DNA from: Butyrivibrio fibrisolvens
GTDB lineage: Bacteria; Bacillota; Clostridia; Lachnospirales; Lachnospiraceae
Direction: 5' to 3'
NCBI RefSeq assembly: GCF_037113525.1
Contig: NZ_CP146963.1
Coordinates: 2,232,001 to 2,296,000, forward strand
Length of the DNA: 64,000 nucleotides
The position numbers were made by a program, and so were the translations under genes. Shown one piece after another: positions 50,965 to 59,965 of the stretch; within the stretch, counting starts at the first letter, position 1, and each line of letters begins with the position of its first letter. The notes under the pieces are model-generated. The model was not told the DNA's origin and made no database searches. It was given only the letters and a program-made list of their open reading frames with translations.

Positions 50965-52290
50965 ATGGAAAAAGGGATGATACATCTGCCGCGCTTACCA
51001 CATATCGGAATGCGTATTATCAAGTCTGCACTTGGGGTTATGATCTGCTTTGCGATCTACTTCTTAAGGGGAAAAGAGGGGACGCCTTTTTATTCAGCGC
51101 TTGCAGTCCTTTGGTGCATACAGAACCAGTCCAAAAATACAGTACAGAATGCACTTCAAAGAACAGTAGGAACTGGAATCGGCGCTTTATACGGTCTTAT
51201 CTATATTCTTATAAAAGGGCAGATAAAAGGAATCGGAGACGGCTTTTTACACTACTTTATTATCTCTATGGTTTTAATACCAATAATATACACAACAGTA
51301 GTTTTAAAGCAAAAGAAAGCATCATACTTTTCCTGCGTTGTTTTTTTAAGTATTGTTGTAAATCACTTAATGGATGAAAATCCCTATATCTTTGTAGCCA
51401 ACAGATCGCTGGATACACTTATAGGTATTTTTGTCGGACTGATTCTTAATTCTATCTATATCCACGGACGGATTGACAGGGAGACTTTATTTATAGCTGA
51501 TCTTGATAAGTCAATGGATGATTCTATGGGAGGAGTCACATCTTTTGGAAAGATCAGGATAGGAGGTATGCTTGAAAAGGGGATGAAATTAACTTTCATG
51601 ACTCTGCGCACACCTGCAGGATTTCTTGAAGGTATGCCGGATGTAAAACCAGTTCTTCCTGTCATAGCCATGGATGGCGCCATCCTTTATGATATCAAGG
51701 AAAACAGATACCCTAAGGTCTATATCATTTCTGCAAGACATGCGAACAGCATCGAGGATTTTATTAAGGAACGCGGCTTCAATATCTTTACTACAATTAT
51801 CCTTGATGATGTCCTTATTATCTATTACGACGAACTAATAAATCCTGCTGAGACTGATATATACGATAAGCTCCATAAGTCGCCTTATCGCAATTACCTC
51901 AATAAGGAAAGGCCCAAGGAGCATCCGGTAGTCTATATGATGTGCATTGATAAGACAGAAAAAATAGAACGTCTTGTGCAGGAGATCGAAGAAAGCGACG
52001 TATACAGCGAGCTCAAGATCCTATCCTATCCGTCTGATGATTATAAGGGCTATTCTTATATCAAGATCTATAACAAGAATGCATCCGTCCAAAACATGGC
52101 TGACTACGTAAAAACTATGACAGGCGCTTCTCAAATAGTTACTATGAGCGATAATCGTAGAAATAAAGCGGATTTCGTTTCCTCTGACTGCAACACATTG
52201 GTGCGTAAACTGCATTATATGTTCAATTGGAGTCCTCGAAGATCTTCGGCGAACAATATAAATTTGCTTCATCATGCGTCTGATGTATAA
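50965..52290 (+). CDS. FUSC/aromatic-acid-exporter-like membrane domain fused to a HAD (Cof-like) domain
   Basis: Of 441 residues, about 1-165 carry five or six helices with the FUSC/ArAE look (MRIIKSALGVMICFAIYFL, ALQRTVGTGIGALYGLIYIL, ANRSLDTLIGIFVGLILN). Residues about 170-430 resemble a Cof-type HAD phosphatase: the DxD box is DLDKSM, motif II is MTLRTPAGF, and AMDGAILYD is the usual cap segment. The late Lys and Asp motifs are not obvious (IKIYNKNASVQNMADYVKTM), so activity is uncertain. Fused exporter plus HAD is unusual. A terminator overlaps the last codons. Confidence 0.7.
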   Translation: MEKGMIHLPRLPHIGMRIIKSALGVMICFAIYFLRGKEGTPFYSALAVLWCIQNQSKNTVQNALQRTVGTGIGALYGLIYILIKGQIKGIGDGFLHYFIISMVLIPIIYTTVVLKQKKASYFSCVVFLSIVVNHLMDENPYIFVANRSLDTLIGIFVGLILNSIYIHGRIDRETLFIADLDKSMDDSMGGVTSFGKIRIGGMLEKGMKLTFMTLRTPAGFLEGMPDVKPVLPVIAMDGAILYDIKENRYPKVYIISARHANSIEDFIKERGFNIFTTIILDDVLIIYYDELINPAETDIYDKLHKSPYRNYLNKERPKEHPVVYMMCIDKTEKIERLVQEIEESDVYSELKILSYPSDDYKGYSYIKIYNKNASVQNMADYVKTMTGASQIVTMSDNRRNKADFVSSDCNTLVRKLHYMFNWSPRRSSANNINLLHHASDV

Positions 52291-52312
52291 ACACTACATC
52301 GGGCGCTTTTTT
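52276..52312 (+). terminator. Rho-independent terminator overlapping the stop
   Basis: GCGTCTGATGTA pairs with TACATCGGGCGC (two G-U) around TAAACAC, followed by six T; the left arm is the last four codons of the FUSC-HAD gene. Confidence 0.85.
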
Positions 52313-52424
52313 GCTGGTCATAATCCCAGTTGAAGATTATTTGATAATTTATTCTATATACTTATACCATAACAAAGCGGCAACACCTATAATAATATTA
52401 TCCGGGAGTTGCCAGAAGACAAGC

Positions 52425-52577
52425 TTTGTTATAGGCGACTATTGTGATATCCTAGTATACGGTGACCAGGAGAGATTCGTCGAAGTAATGCAAAATCTTA
52501 TGGAGAACGCTATCAAGTACGGGGACGGCGTTGAAGTGTTAATAACTATAGACTACAAGGGAGGAAATAAGTTTTAA
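52425..52577 (+). pseudogene. relic of a sensor histidine kinase (N-box of HATPase)
   Basis: The frame (open from 52311) contains VYGDQERFVEVMQNLMENAI followed by KYGDG, which is the ATPase N-box of HisKA-type kinases. Neither the H-box before it nor the G-boxes after it are present; it ends GGNKF at a stop directly before the next ATG. It is an internal fragment left from a deleted kinase gene. The GGAGG in its last codons probably serves as ribosome site for the next gene. Confidence 0.7.
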
Positions 52578-53939
52578 ATGACATATAGAATGATCGCACT
52601 TGGCTTTATGGCAGTGTTTTATGGGATTTACTTTGGAAAGATGCTGATTCAGAGGAGGAAAGGCATTGTTACCAATCAGATAGCCAAGGGCAAGGTTCAT
52701 GACAGAACGTTTTATATTGAATGCATAATGAAAGTGGCTACGCTTTTAGTGCCGGCTGTTGAAGTTGTCTCTATAGTAATTGGAACTGCGCAGCTTATGA
52801 TCATGTGGCGCGTAATAGGAATGTATTTTGCATTTCTTGGTGATATAGTTTTCTTTTTATCAGTATATACCATGAGGGATAGCTGGAGAGCAGGTGTTGC
52901 GGCATCTGACATGGACCAAAGAAGTCTTGTGACCAAGGGAATTTATAACTACTCCAGGAATCCTGCATTTCTTGGTTTTGACTTTGTTTACATCGGCATC
53001 ATGCTGATGTTCTTCAATCCTGTTTTGTGTGCATTTTCAATTTTTGCCATGGTAATGCTTCATCTTCAGATTCTGGAAGAAGAAAAGTTCCTTCCGACTG
53101 TGTTTGGTGATGATTATCTTGAGTATAAAGAAAGAACAAGCCGCTACGCAGGTCTTGGAAAGGTGACTTTTGATAAAGTAATACTATATATTTATTTCAT
53201 ACTTTTTGTGTGGTCTGTATTGTACTTTTTTACTTGCCTTGCTTATGGAGGAGGTTTTAGCCTTTCATGGGTATGGCTTTGGATTCTGATAGCTGTATTT
53301 GCACTTGTCAGAGTATTGATGATCAAAGCAAGAATAGATGGAAGAGAGAAAATCAAGATTCCCGCAGTTTTGAGATATGTTTACAGAGGTTTGGCACTTG
53401 TTTTCATAATCTTTTTTGTCATAGTTGAGAGCAAAGTAATTGGTGCTATGACAGCTACTCCTAAGTCTGATCTTGAATATGTAGTACTTCTTGGAGCAGG
53501 TCTTCATGGTACACAGCCGTCAAATCCTTACAGAGCAAGGATTCAGAAGGCTGCTGAATATCTGATGGAGAATGAAGATACAGTCCTCATCGCATCCGGC
53601 GGCCAGGGACCTGATGAAGCTATAAGCGAAGCAGAATGTGCAAAGAGAATACTGGTTGAGCAGTATGGAATAGACGAAGACAGGATAATACTTGAAGATA
53701 AGTCAACTGATACAGAAGAAAACCTTAAGAACAGCCTTGTTATTATAGGCGATGAAGACGCATATGTTGGCATCATCTCTAATGGATTCCATGAATACAG
53801 AGCTATGTCTATAGCAAGGAATGTGGGATATAACAATGTACATTCAGTTCCTGCGGTAACTCTTTTTCCTGTGGGTATCCATTATACGGTAAGGGAGTTC
53901 TTCGGTATGGTGGAATTCTATGTGAAGTACAAGCTGTGA
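52578..53939 (+). CDS. ICMT-like methyltransferase fused to a DUF218 (YdcF/SanA-like) domain
   Basis: Of 453 residues, about 1-200 carry the isoprenylcysteine-carboxyl-methyltransferase/PEMT pattern with the motif LVTKGIYNYSRNPAFLGF (about 114-131) and EEEKFLPTVFGDDYLEYK (about 172). After three further helices (about 205-300), residues about 310-453 are a DUF218/YdcF domain: YVVLLGAGLHG, ASGGQGPDEAISEAE (about 336), LEDKSTDTEENLKNS and ISNGFHEYRAM. DUF218 proteins such as ElyC/SanA act in envelope assembly; ICMT-like proteins methylate lipids or carboxylates. The fusion suggests modification of a lipid-linked substrate. Confidence 0.8.
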   Translation: MTYRMIALGFMAVFYGIYFGKMLIQRRKGIVTNQIAKGKVHDRTFYIECIMKVATLLVPAVEVVSIVIGTAQLMIMWRVIGMYFAFLGDIVFFLSVYTMRDSWRAGVAASDMDQRSLVTKGIYNYSRNPAFLGFDFVYIGIMLMFFNPVLCAFSIFAMVMLHLQILEEEKFLPTVFGDDYLEYKERTSRYAGLGKVTFDKVILYIYFILFVWSVLYFFTCLAYGGGFSLSWVWLWILIAVFALVRVLMIKARIDGREKIKIPAVLRYVYRGLALVFIIFFVIVESKVIGAMTATPKSDLEYVVLLGAGLHGTQPSNPYRARIQKAAEYLMENEDTVLIASGGQGPDEAISEAECAKRILVEQYGIDEDRIILEDKSTDTEENLKNSLVIIGDEDAYVGIISNGFHEYRAMSIARNVGYNNVHSVPAVTLFPVGIHYTVREFFGMVEFYVKYKL

Positions 53940-54093
53940 AAGATTACATGTTTGGTTGCAGAGTGCTCTAACAATGTCTGCTAGCAGATGTATACGACTT
54001 AATCAAGTTTTGGTTGACTCATCTTAAAATGGGTGATATCATAGCTGAGAATTAAATATTGATAGTAGGGCTGAGAGATCGGCCACGGTAAGG

Positions 54094-54131
54094 AAATCCA
54101 TAATCCTAGGCGGGTTATGGATTTTTTTTTT
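54094..54131 (+). terminator. leader terminator before the MATE gene
   Basis: AAATCCATAA with TTATGGATTT around an 11-base loop, then ten T. It lies 37 bases before the MATE start, behind a leader (53990-54090) with GGGCTGAGAGATCGGCC. It is either the terminator of the preceding gene or an expression platform; I could not match the leader to a known riboswitch. Confidence 0.75.
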
Positions 54132-54167
54132 GCCCGAAAACATATTGGGATAACGAAAGGAATCAAC

Positions 54168-55499
54168 ATGCAAAACGAATTATTTGAAAAAACACCTATT
54201 CCAAAAGCTTATATGAAGATGGCGCTTCCTGTTGTTATGGGAATGGTTGTAACACTTGTTTATAACCTTGTAGACACCTATTTCATTGCGAAAACAGGTA
54301 ATACCAACCTTATTGCTGGTGTATCTATCTGCGCGCCGCTATTTACACTGCTTCTGGCTATTGGAGATATCTTCGGTATAGGTGGAAGCTCTGTTATATC
54401 AAGGATTCTTGGAGCTCATGACAAGGATGGCGCAAGGAAAAAGAGCACATTTTGTATATATACGGCTATCATAACAGGAATCTTGTTTACAGTCATAATG
54501 CTGGCGCTTAAAAGACCGATGCTTACACTTCTTGGTGCTACAAGCGCAACTTACGAATATGCTGATCAGTATTATTCATGGCTTATTTTGGGTTCAACCT
54601 TTGTTATTTTTTCACTTGTTCCTTCAAATCTGCTTCGTGCAGAAGGTAAGGCAATGGAATCCATGATTGGATCTGTTATTGGTACTATTATAAATATCAT
54701 CCTTGATCCAATCTTTATCTTTGTACTTGGTCTTGGCGCAGCGGGTGCGGCTATGGCTACAATTATTGGTTATATTATTACCTGCACATTTTTTGTTATT
54801 ATCATTAAGACTAGAAGTGATGTTCTGTCTATTGATATTAAAGATCTTAAGATGGATGCACAGACTTTTGGAAGCGTTCTTGCAATTGGACTTCCTTCAA
54901 GTATCACTAATCTCATGCAGACAATAGGAATCACTCTGACTAACAGATATTTACAGCCTTATGGCGATGAAAGCATAGCGATCATGGGAATTATACTTAA
55001 GATCGTTAATATTGCGGTTCTTATCATTGTAGGTCTTGCATTTGGCGGTCAGCCTCTTATTGGCTATTGTTATGGTGCAGGGCTTAAAGAAAGACTTCGT
55101 AAGATCATGGGATTTGGTATGGCTGTAACAGGCGGAGCCGGCCTTGTATGCCTTGCAGCTTTAACTATCTTTTCACATCCTATTATTGGGAAGTTTTTAA
55201 GTGATGAAGCGATGATCGCTACAGGATCTAAGATGCTGTTATTCCAGCTTCTGGGAATGCCGCTTATGGGTATCTGCCTTATTGTTATCTGTACATTCCA
55301 GGCTACTGGTAAAGCAGCGGGAGCATTTATATTGTCATCCTGCAGACAGGGACTGGTATTCCTTCCGGCTATAATTGTACTTTCTAGTGTGTTGGGGCTT
55401 AACGGCGTTATCGCAGCACAGTTCACAGCTGATATAGTTACAACAGTTGTAGCTTTCGGACTCTTCAAGGTGTTCTTGTGGAGAGAAGTAATGAGATAG
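54168..55499 (+). CDS. MATE family efflux transporter
   Basis: Start at 54168 behind GAAAGG, giving 443 residues with twelve hydrophobic helices in two halves. LPVVMGMVVTLVYNLVDTYF (about 20-39), GIGGSSVISRILGAHD (about 84) and the second-half equivalent GLAFGGQPLIGYCYGAGLKE (about 305) are MATE/DinF-type motifs. It exports cationic or drug-like molecules by sodium or proton antiport; substrate unknown. Confidence 0.92.
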   Translation: MQNELFEKTPIPKAYMKMALPVVMGMVVTLVYNLVDTYFIAKTGNTNLIAGVSICAPLFTLLLAIGDIFGIGGSSVISRILGAHDKDGARKKSTFCIYTAIITGILFTVIMLALKRPMLTLLGATSATYEYADQYYSWLILGSTFVIFSLVPSNLLRAEGKAMESMIGSVIGTIINIILDPIFIFVLGLGAAGAAMATIIGYIITCTFFVIIIKTRSDVLSIDIKDLKMDAQTFGSVLAIGLPSSITNLMQTIGITLTNRYLQPYGDESIAIMGIILKIVNIAVLIIVGLAFGGQPLIGYCYGAGLKERLRKIMGFGMAVTGGAGLVCLAALTIFSHPIIGKFLSDEAMIATGSKMLLFQLLGMPLMGICLIVICTFQATGKAAGAFILSSCRQGLVFLPAIIVLSSVLGLNGVIAAQFTADIVTTVVAFGLFKVFLWREVMR

Positions 55500-55610
55500 G
55501 CTGTGCCGTTAGGGGCTCTGGCAAATAATATGATATTGGTGGGTTATAATGATCTAGAAAGTATATTACAATGAGATAGATATATGAATTATGGGAGGTT
55601 TTGTAAATAG

Positions 55611-57590
55611 ATGGTCAGAAAATTCAGAGTTGGAAATCCTATTGAAACGGATTCTGTCGTTAAAGATATTGAGATTACAAATGGAGAGATTCCATATTTT
55701 AAGGCGGATGCAAGCTCTAAGTCGTTGTTTATAGAATTAGATCAGGAAGATAAGGTGTTTGGTCTTGGTGAGACTATTCGTGGGATGAATAAGAGGGGAT
55801 GGATCTATACAAGTAATAATGCTGATGATCCTAATCATACTGAGGACAAGAGGTCTTTGTATGCTTCTCAGAACTTTTTTGTCATAACATCGAAAAGCAG
55901 GACTCTTGGCGTATATATTGATACTCCCGGAACTGTTACTTTTGATATAGGGTATAGCAAGTTTAATGAGCTTACTATTTCTTTTGAAGACTATGATTTT
56001 GATATATATATCATAGAGGGTCCTTTTGAGGGTGAAGAAAAAGAAGTTAAAGGTGTAGTCAAAGAGTTTCGTTCAATTATTGGTCGAAGCTATATTCCTC
56101 CGCGCTGGGCTTTTGGCTATGGTCAGAGCAGGTGGAGCTATTTTACTGCAGATGAAGTAAGGGAAGTTGCGGACAAGTATGATGAAGCCGGCATTCCTCT
56201 TGATATGATCTATCTTGATATCGATTATATGGAAAGGTACAAGGACTTCACGGTAGATGATAAGGCTTTTCCTGACTTTAAAGAGTTTGTATCTGAAATG
56301 AAGAACAGGGGGATCCATCTTGTTCCGATCATCGATGCAGGAGTTAAGATCGAGGATGGATATGATGTATACGAAGAGGGCGTAGAAAAAGACTATTTTG
56401 TCAAAAAAGAGGATGGAGAAAGGCTCGTAGCTGCTGTATGGCCAGGTAGAGTTCACTTCCCGGATTTCCTTAACGATGAAGCAAGGGCGTGGTTTGGAAA
56501 TAAGTACAAGGTGCTTCTGGATCAGGGTATAGACGGCTTTTGGAATGATATGAACGAGCCGGCAATCTTCTATACAGAAGATCATCTTAAAGAAGTGTTC
56601 GACAAGATTGAAGATTATAAAGATAAGAATCTGGATATCAATTCATTTTTTGCCTTTAAGGATCTGGTGGGTTCTATTGATAATAATGAAGCTGATTACA
56701 AGAGATTCTATCATGAATACAAGGGTCAGAAGATCCGTCACGACAAGGTTCACAACCTTTTTGGCTACAATATGACAAGAGCGGCAGGAGAAGCCTTCGA
56801 GAGACTGTCTCCTGATGAGAGAATCCTTATGTTTTCACGCTCTTCATATATTGGAATGCACAGATATGGCGGTATCTGGTGCGGTGATAATAAGTCATGG
56901 TGGTCACATCTTCTTCTGAACATTCAGCAGATGCCGGCGCTTTCAATGTGCGGATTCCTTTATTCAGGTGCTGATGTTGGCGGATTTGGTGCTGATACTA
57001 CAGAAGATCTGCTTCTTAGATGGATCGCTTTTGGTATCTTTACACCACTGTTTAGAAATCATTCTGCAATGGGCACAAGGAAACAGGAACTTTACAGATT
57101 TGAAAGTGTTGATAAGTTTAAAAAGCTTGTTGAGCTTCGATATGCTCTTTTGCCATATCTGTATTCAGAGTTCATGAAGGCGGCACTTCGTGATGAGATG
57201 CTGTTTGCACCGCTTTCTTTTGAGTACGATGATGAAAGAAGTGGTGAGGTTGAAGATCAGCTTTTACTTGGCGAGAGCATTATGCTGGCTCCTGTTTATA
57301 AGCAGAATGAGACTGGCAGATATGTATATCTTCCGGAAGATATGAAGATGATCAGGTTCAGGGCTTATGATGATTATGATGAAGAGGTTCTTAGCGCGGA
57401 TGATCACTATGTGAAGGCGGATCTTGGAGAGGTGCTTGTGTTTGTAAGGAAGGGACATGTGCTTCCTCTTGCAAAGCCTGAGAATAGAACAGATAAGGTA
57501 AGCGCTGATAGTCTTAAATATATCTGCTATGAGGCTGATAGCGACAATTATGAGCTTTATACTGATGACGGAATTTCAAGGATCAAATAA
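55611..57590 (+). CDS. GH31 alpha-glucosidase
   Basis: The 659-residue intracellular enzyme (no signal) has an N-terminal galactose-mutarotase-like beta domain (1-180) and a GH31 barrel: YIPPRWAFGYGQSRWSY (about 162), YLDIDYMERYKDFT (about 202), nucleophile Asp in GFWNDMNEPAIF (about 311) and RSSYIGMHRYGGIWCGDN (about 408) before the acid/base Asp. It cleaves alpha-glucosides or alpha-xylosides from the non-reducing end. No transporter is adjacent. Confidence 0.93.
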   Translation: MVRKFRVGNPIETDSVVKDIEITNGEIPYFKADASSKSLFIELDQEDKVFGLGETIRGMNKRGWIYTSNNADDPNHTEDKRSLYASQNFFVITSKSRTLGVYIDTPGTVTFDIGYSKFNELTISFEDYDFDIYIIEGPFEGEEKEVKGVVKEFRSIIGRSYIPPRWAFGYGQSRWSYFTADEVREVADKYDEAGIPLDMIYLDIDYMERYKDFTVDDKAFPDFKEFVSEMKNRGIHLVPIIDAGVKIEDGYDVYEEGVEKDYFVKKEDGERLVAAVWPGRVHFPDFLNDEARAWFGNKYKVLLDQGIDGFWNDMNEPAIFYTEDHLKEVFDKIEDYKDKNLDINSFFAFKDLVGSIDNNEADYKRFYHEYKGQKIRHDKVHNLFGYNMTRAAGEAFERLSPDERILMFSRSSYIGMHRYGGIWCGDNKSWWSHLLLNIQQMPALSMCGFLYSGADVGGFGADTTEDLLLRWIAFGIFTPLFRNHSAMGTRKQELYRFESVDKFKKLVELRYALLPYLYSEFMKAALRDEMLFAPLSFEYDDERSGEVEDQLLLGESIMLAPVYKQNETGRYVYLPEDMKMIRFRAYDDYDEEVLSADDHYVKADLGEVLVFVRKGHVLPLAKPENRTDKVSADSLKYICYEADSDNYELYTDDGISRIK

Positions 57591-57643
57591 GGCAACAATA
57601 AAACGGTAATAAAACAATAAAAAAACAATAACAAAACAATAAC

Positions 57644-57684
57644 AAAACGGCGCATTCACAGAAGTTACGATGCGCCGTTTTATT
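57644..57684 (+). terminator. Rho-independent terminator
   Basis: AAAACGGCGCAT and ATGCGCCGTTTT form a 12-bp stem followed by T. It is preceded by an AACAATAAA-type microsatellite (57592-57643). A second perfect hairpin, CATTCTTGAAC/GTTCAAGAATG, lies at 57713-57739, between the convergent genes. Confidence 0.85.
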
Positions 57685-57752
57685 GATTTGCTTATTTTGA
57701 GTGATATTGCTGCATTCTTGAACTTTATGTTCAAGAATGTATATTTTTAATA

Positions 57753-58607
57753 TTACTGGAGTTCGAATGTTATTACTACGTATCCTTCACTCAGCCAAGC
57801 AGGATCAGCGTTGTAATCGCTAAGGTCAATTCCCAGTTCTTCACAACTCATGAACTTGGCTCCGATATTTATGGTCTGGCTTGCTGTAGTTCCGTCGTTA
57901 TAAGTAACTGTGCAAGTGATCGAAACGTCTTTTAACAAGAGATTGGTGCCGTTAACCATATCATCGAATGAATCGGGATCGAATATGTCGTGGTTTAGCT
58001 CATCTGTTTTAGGAACTGAGCCGCACAGCTCCAGCACAGTGTCACGGTCCATCTCCTGCGAGTCATATGCTACTTCGTATTTATCCAGAGTCTTGGTCTC
58101 GATAGACTCAGAACTGTTTTCGTAGGTGTATTTGTTTTGCTCTAAGGAAGCATTATTGGCTGTATAAGTGATCGTCTTGATGTTATCGCCAGTGCATTTC
58201 AGGGCTGGAAGCTCTATTGAATAGTTTATATTGGCATCATCTTCATCAGAATCCATAATAAAGCTCAGGAGATAATACTCAGAGATTTCGCACAAAGGAG
58301 TCACATCGCCTTTTTCCAGAACAACATCATTACCTTGGGCAGCGTAAGCTGTTATTGTAAATGGATCAGATATTATATCTGTTATATTTCCTCCTGAACC
58401 TGTATTATCTGTCGTCATATGCTTACCTGCGAACAGGTTTCTATATAGGGCAGTGCCTAACATCGCTGCTATAAGACTTATGCATGCAGCAAGAGCTAAT
58501 ATTTTTGGGAAAACAGATACTCTTTTTATTTCTGTATAGTTTTTGGCCTTAACAATAGTAATATCATCAATACCATTCATTGCGTATAGTAAATCTTCGC
58601 TTTTCAT
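57753..58607 (-). CDS. membrane anti-sigma-factor-like protein
   Basis: The 284 residues begin with a cytoplasmic segment (MKSEDLLYAMNGIDDITIVK), one transmembrane helix at about 33-53 and a 225-residue outer part rich in Asp, Thr and Ser. It overlaps the ECF sigma gene by four bases (ATGA). That arrangement and topology match sigma/anti-sigma pairs of Lachnospiraceae (DUF4179-type). The extracellular part has no motif I recognise. Confidence 0.75.
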   Translation of the reverse strand: MKSEDLLYAMNGIDDITIVKAKNYTEIKRVSVFPKILALAACISLIAAMLGTALYRNLFAGKHMTTDNTGSGGNITDIISDPFTITAYAAQGNDVVLEKGDVTPLCEISEYYLLSFIMDSDEDDANINYSIELPALKCTGDNIKTITYTANNASLEQNKYTYENSSESIETKTLDKYEVAYDSQEMDRDTVLELCGSVPKTDELNHDIFDPDSFDDMVNGTNLLLKDVSITCTVTYNDGTTASQTINIGAKFMSCEELGIDLSDYNADPAWLSEGYVVITFELQ

Positions 58608-59167
58608 GATGCTAGATAACCCTCCTTTACAAGTCTTACCTGAAGCTTTTTTCTGAGTCTTGAAAGCGTGACGGTGACGTTGTGCCTGGTCATTCCAAAT
58701 CTCCCGGCAAGAGAAGCGATATCCTCTGCATAAAAATATCTGCTGGTAAAAAGATATGCATCTTTTTCATCAAGGTCTCTGACAAAGCATCTGATGATGC
58801 CGGCAAGTTCCTTACTAAGTATAGATTGCTCAACGCTGTTATTATCCGGGATGCAGTCTTCAAGTTCATCAAGAAGCTCGTTAATGGTGCCTCCGCCTCT
58901 TTTTGCAGTTCTAGTTGCTTTGAACATATTTAGGGCTATGTCCCTTGTTATCTTTGCAAGAAATGCTTTTAGTATGGCAGGTTTTGTTGGCGGGATCTTG
59001 TTCCAGGCTTTCATGTAGGTATCATTTATGCATTCCTCTGTATCTAGTTCATCCATCAGGATATTTGTGGCAATTGTTTGGCAGTATCTGCCGTATTTTT
59101 GATCAGTTTCTTTTATGGCTTTTTCGTCTCTGCGAAAATACAGATCGATTATTTCCTCGTCCCTCAT
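58604..59167 (-). CDS. ECF-type RNA polymerase sigma factor
   Basis: The 187 residues have sigma region 2 (YGRYCQTIATNILMDELDTE, INDTYMKAWNKIPPTKPAIL, about 25-65) and region 4 with helix-turn-helix (YAEDIASLAGRFGMTRHNVT, about 148-167, VTLSRLRKKLQVRL). RBS AAGGAG. It is first in the two-gene unit with the anti-sigma gene. The target promoters probably include its own upstream region, where two similar 16-base sites lie at 59352 and 59393. Confidence 0.92.
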   Translation of the reverse strand: MRDEEIIDLYFRRDEKAIKETDQKYGRYCQTIATNILMDELDTEECINDTYMKAWNKIPPTKPAILKAFLAKITRDIALNMFKATRTAKRGGGTINELLDELEDCIPDNNSVEQSILSKELAGIIRCFVRDLDEKDAYLFTSRYFYAEDIASLAGRFGMTRHNVTVTLSRLRKKLQVRLVKEGYLAS

Positions 59168-59351
59168 AGTTGCTCCTTCCGTGTTGTATTGTAGGCGCCT
59201 TACAATTATATAGCCAACAAATAATTGATGAAATCACAGGATTTTAAAAAGATTATTCAAATTAGTGTTCAAAATTTAATATATGTAGCCTTGATAATGG
59301 CAAAAAGATAAAAAGCATAATGTTAAACTGATAAATTGTTTTCTTGAAAAA

Positions 59352-59408
59352 TGCTACTATAGTAGCAATTGGTTACGCTTTGGGGCCAAATATGCTATTA
59401 TAGTAGAA
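59352..59408. promoter_or_regulatory. paired 16-base palindromic sites, candidate operators
   Basis: TGCTACTATAGTAGCA (59352-59367, perfect palindrome) and TGCTATTATAGTAGAA (59393-59408) start 41 bases apart, about four helical turns. They lie in the 436-bp divergent region between the sigma factor and the small-protein pair. A hairpin at 59494-59518 (AGGGTCAAAA/TTTTGCCCCT, one mismatch) follows. No other gene is seen in this region. Confidence 0.55.
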
Positions 59409-59603
59409 ATCAGGGGGCATTTAAAGTTTTTGTAGTAGTTATGGGAGAAAGATTACAAGATGTTTTTTATCATTGTTTTATAATGATGATGTAAGGGTCA
59501 AAAGTAAATTTTGCCCCTGTCATCATAATGATCAAGTTACTAATTATAATCGACACGACAATACTTAATATTTTATTATTTAATAAAAGGTATAGGTACA
59601 GAC

Positions 59604-59906
59604 ATGACAAACGATCAAAGATATTGGTCAGCCAAGAAAGATGAACTGGTATCTGCTATAAAAAAGCTCGGCTTTCCGAGTGAGCTGGGAGAGCAGATTG
59701 CAAGGCAGCTTGGAAGTCCAAAGGCAATGGACAGGATGCTTGGATATCTTTATAATGTTCAGCCCGATACACCTGAGCTTATAGTAGATGAGATGCTGGC
59801 AATATGCAGTGATATAGATGTGTGGCGTGAAAAGAAGGAAGCGGAAGCTGCCAATGCCAGATATAATGAGATACTTAATTATGGGCTAGGCACAGAGGAA
59901 GATTAA
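59604..59906 (+). CDS. conserved small hypothetical protein, Nif11-neighbour type
   Basis: One hundred residues, helical and charged: KLGFPSELGEQIARQLGSPK, MLGYLYNVQPDTPELIVDEM, LAICSDIDVWREKKEAEAAN and ARYNEILNYGLGTEED. I recall such proteins as conserved unnamed small proteins of Lachnospiraceae and Ruminococcaceae. It precedes a Nif11-family gene by 59 bp, and the two probably form an operon. No cysteine or metal motif and no signal peptide. Function unknown. Confidence 0.7.
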   Translation: MTNDQRYWSAKKDELVSAIKKLGFPSELGEQIARQLGSPKAMDRMLGYLYNVQPDTPELIVDEMLAICSDIDVWREKKEAEAANARYNEILNYGLGTEED

Positions 59907-59965
59907 ATTGTAGCTGACCGTATATGATACACGCAAAACGGCTTATAAAGACAGGAGGGAGAGGC

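Noticed and set aside
53990..54090. Possible TPP riboswitch because of GGGCTGAGAG
   Set aside because: Only the CTGAGA piece fits. The CCTTTGAACCTGAT core and the second THI-box helix are missing, and the gene downstream is a MATE exporter.
59924..59965. Longer start for the Nif11 protein at 59924
   Set aside because: The 14 extra residues contain the ribosome site GGAGGGAG of the internal ATG at 59966.
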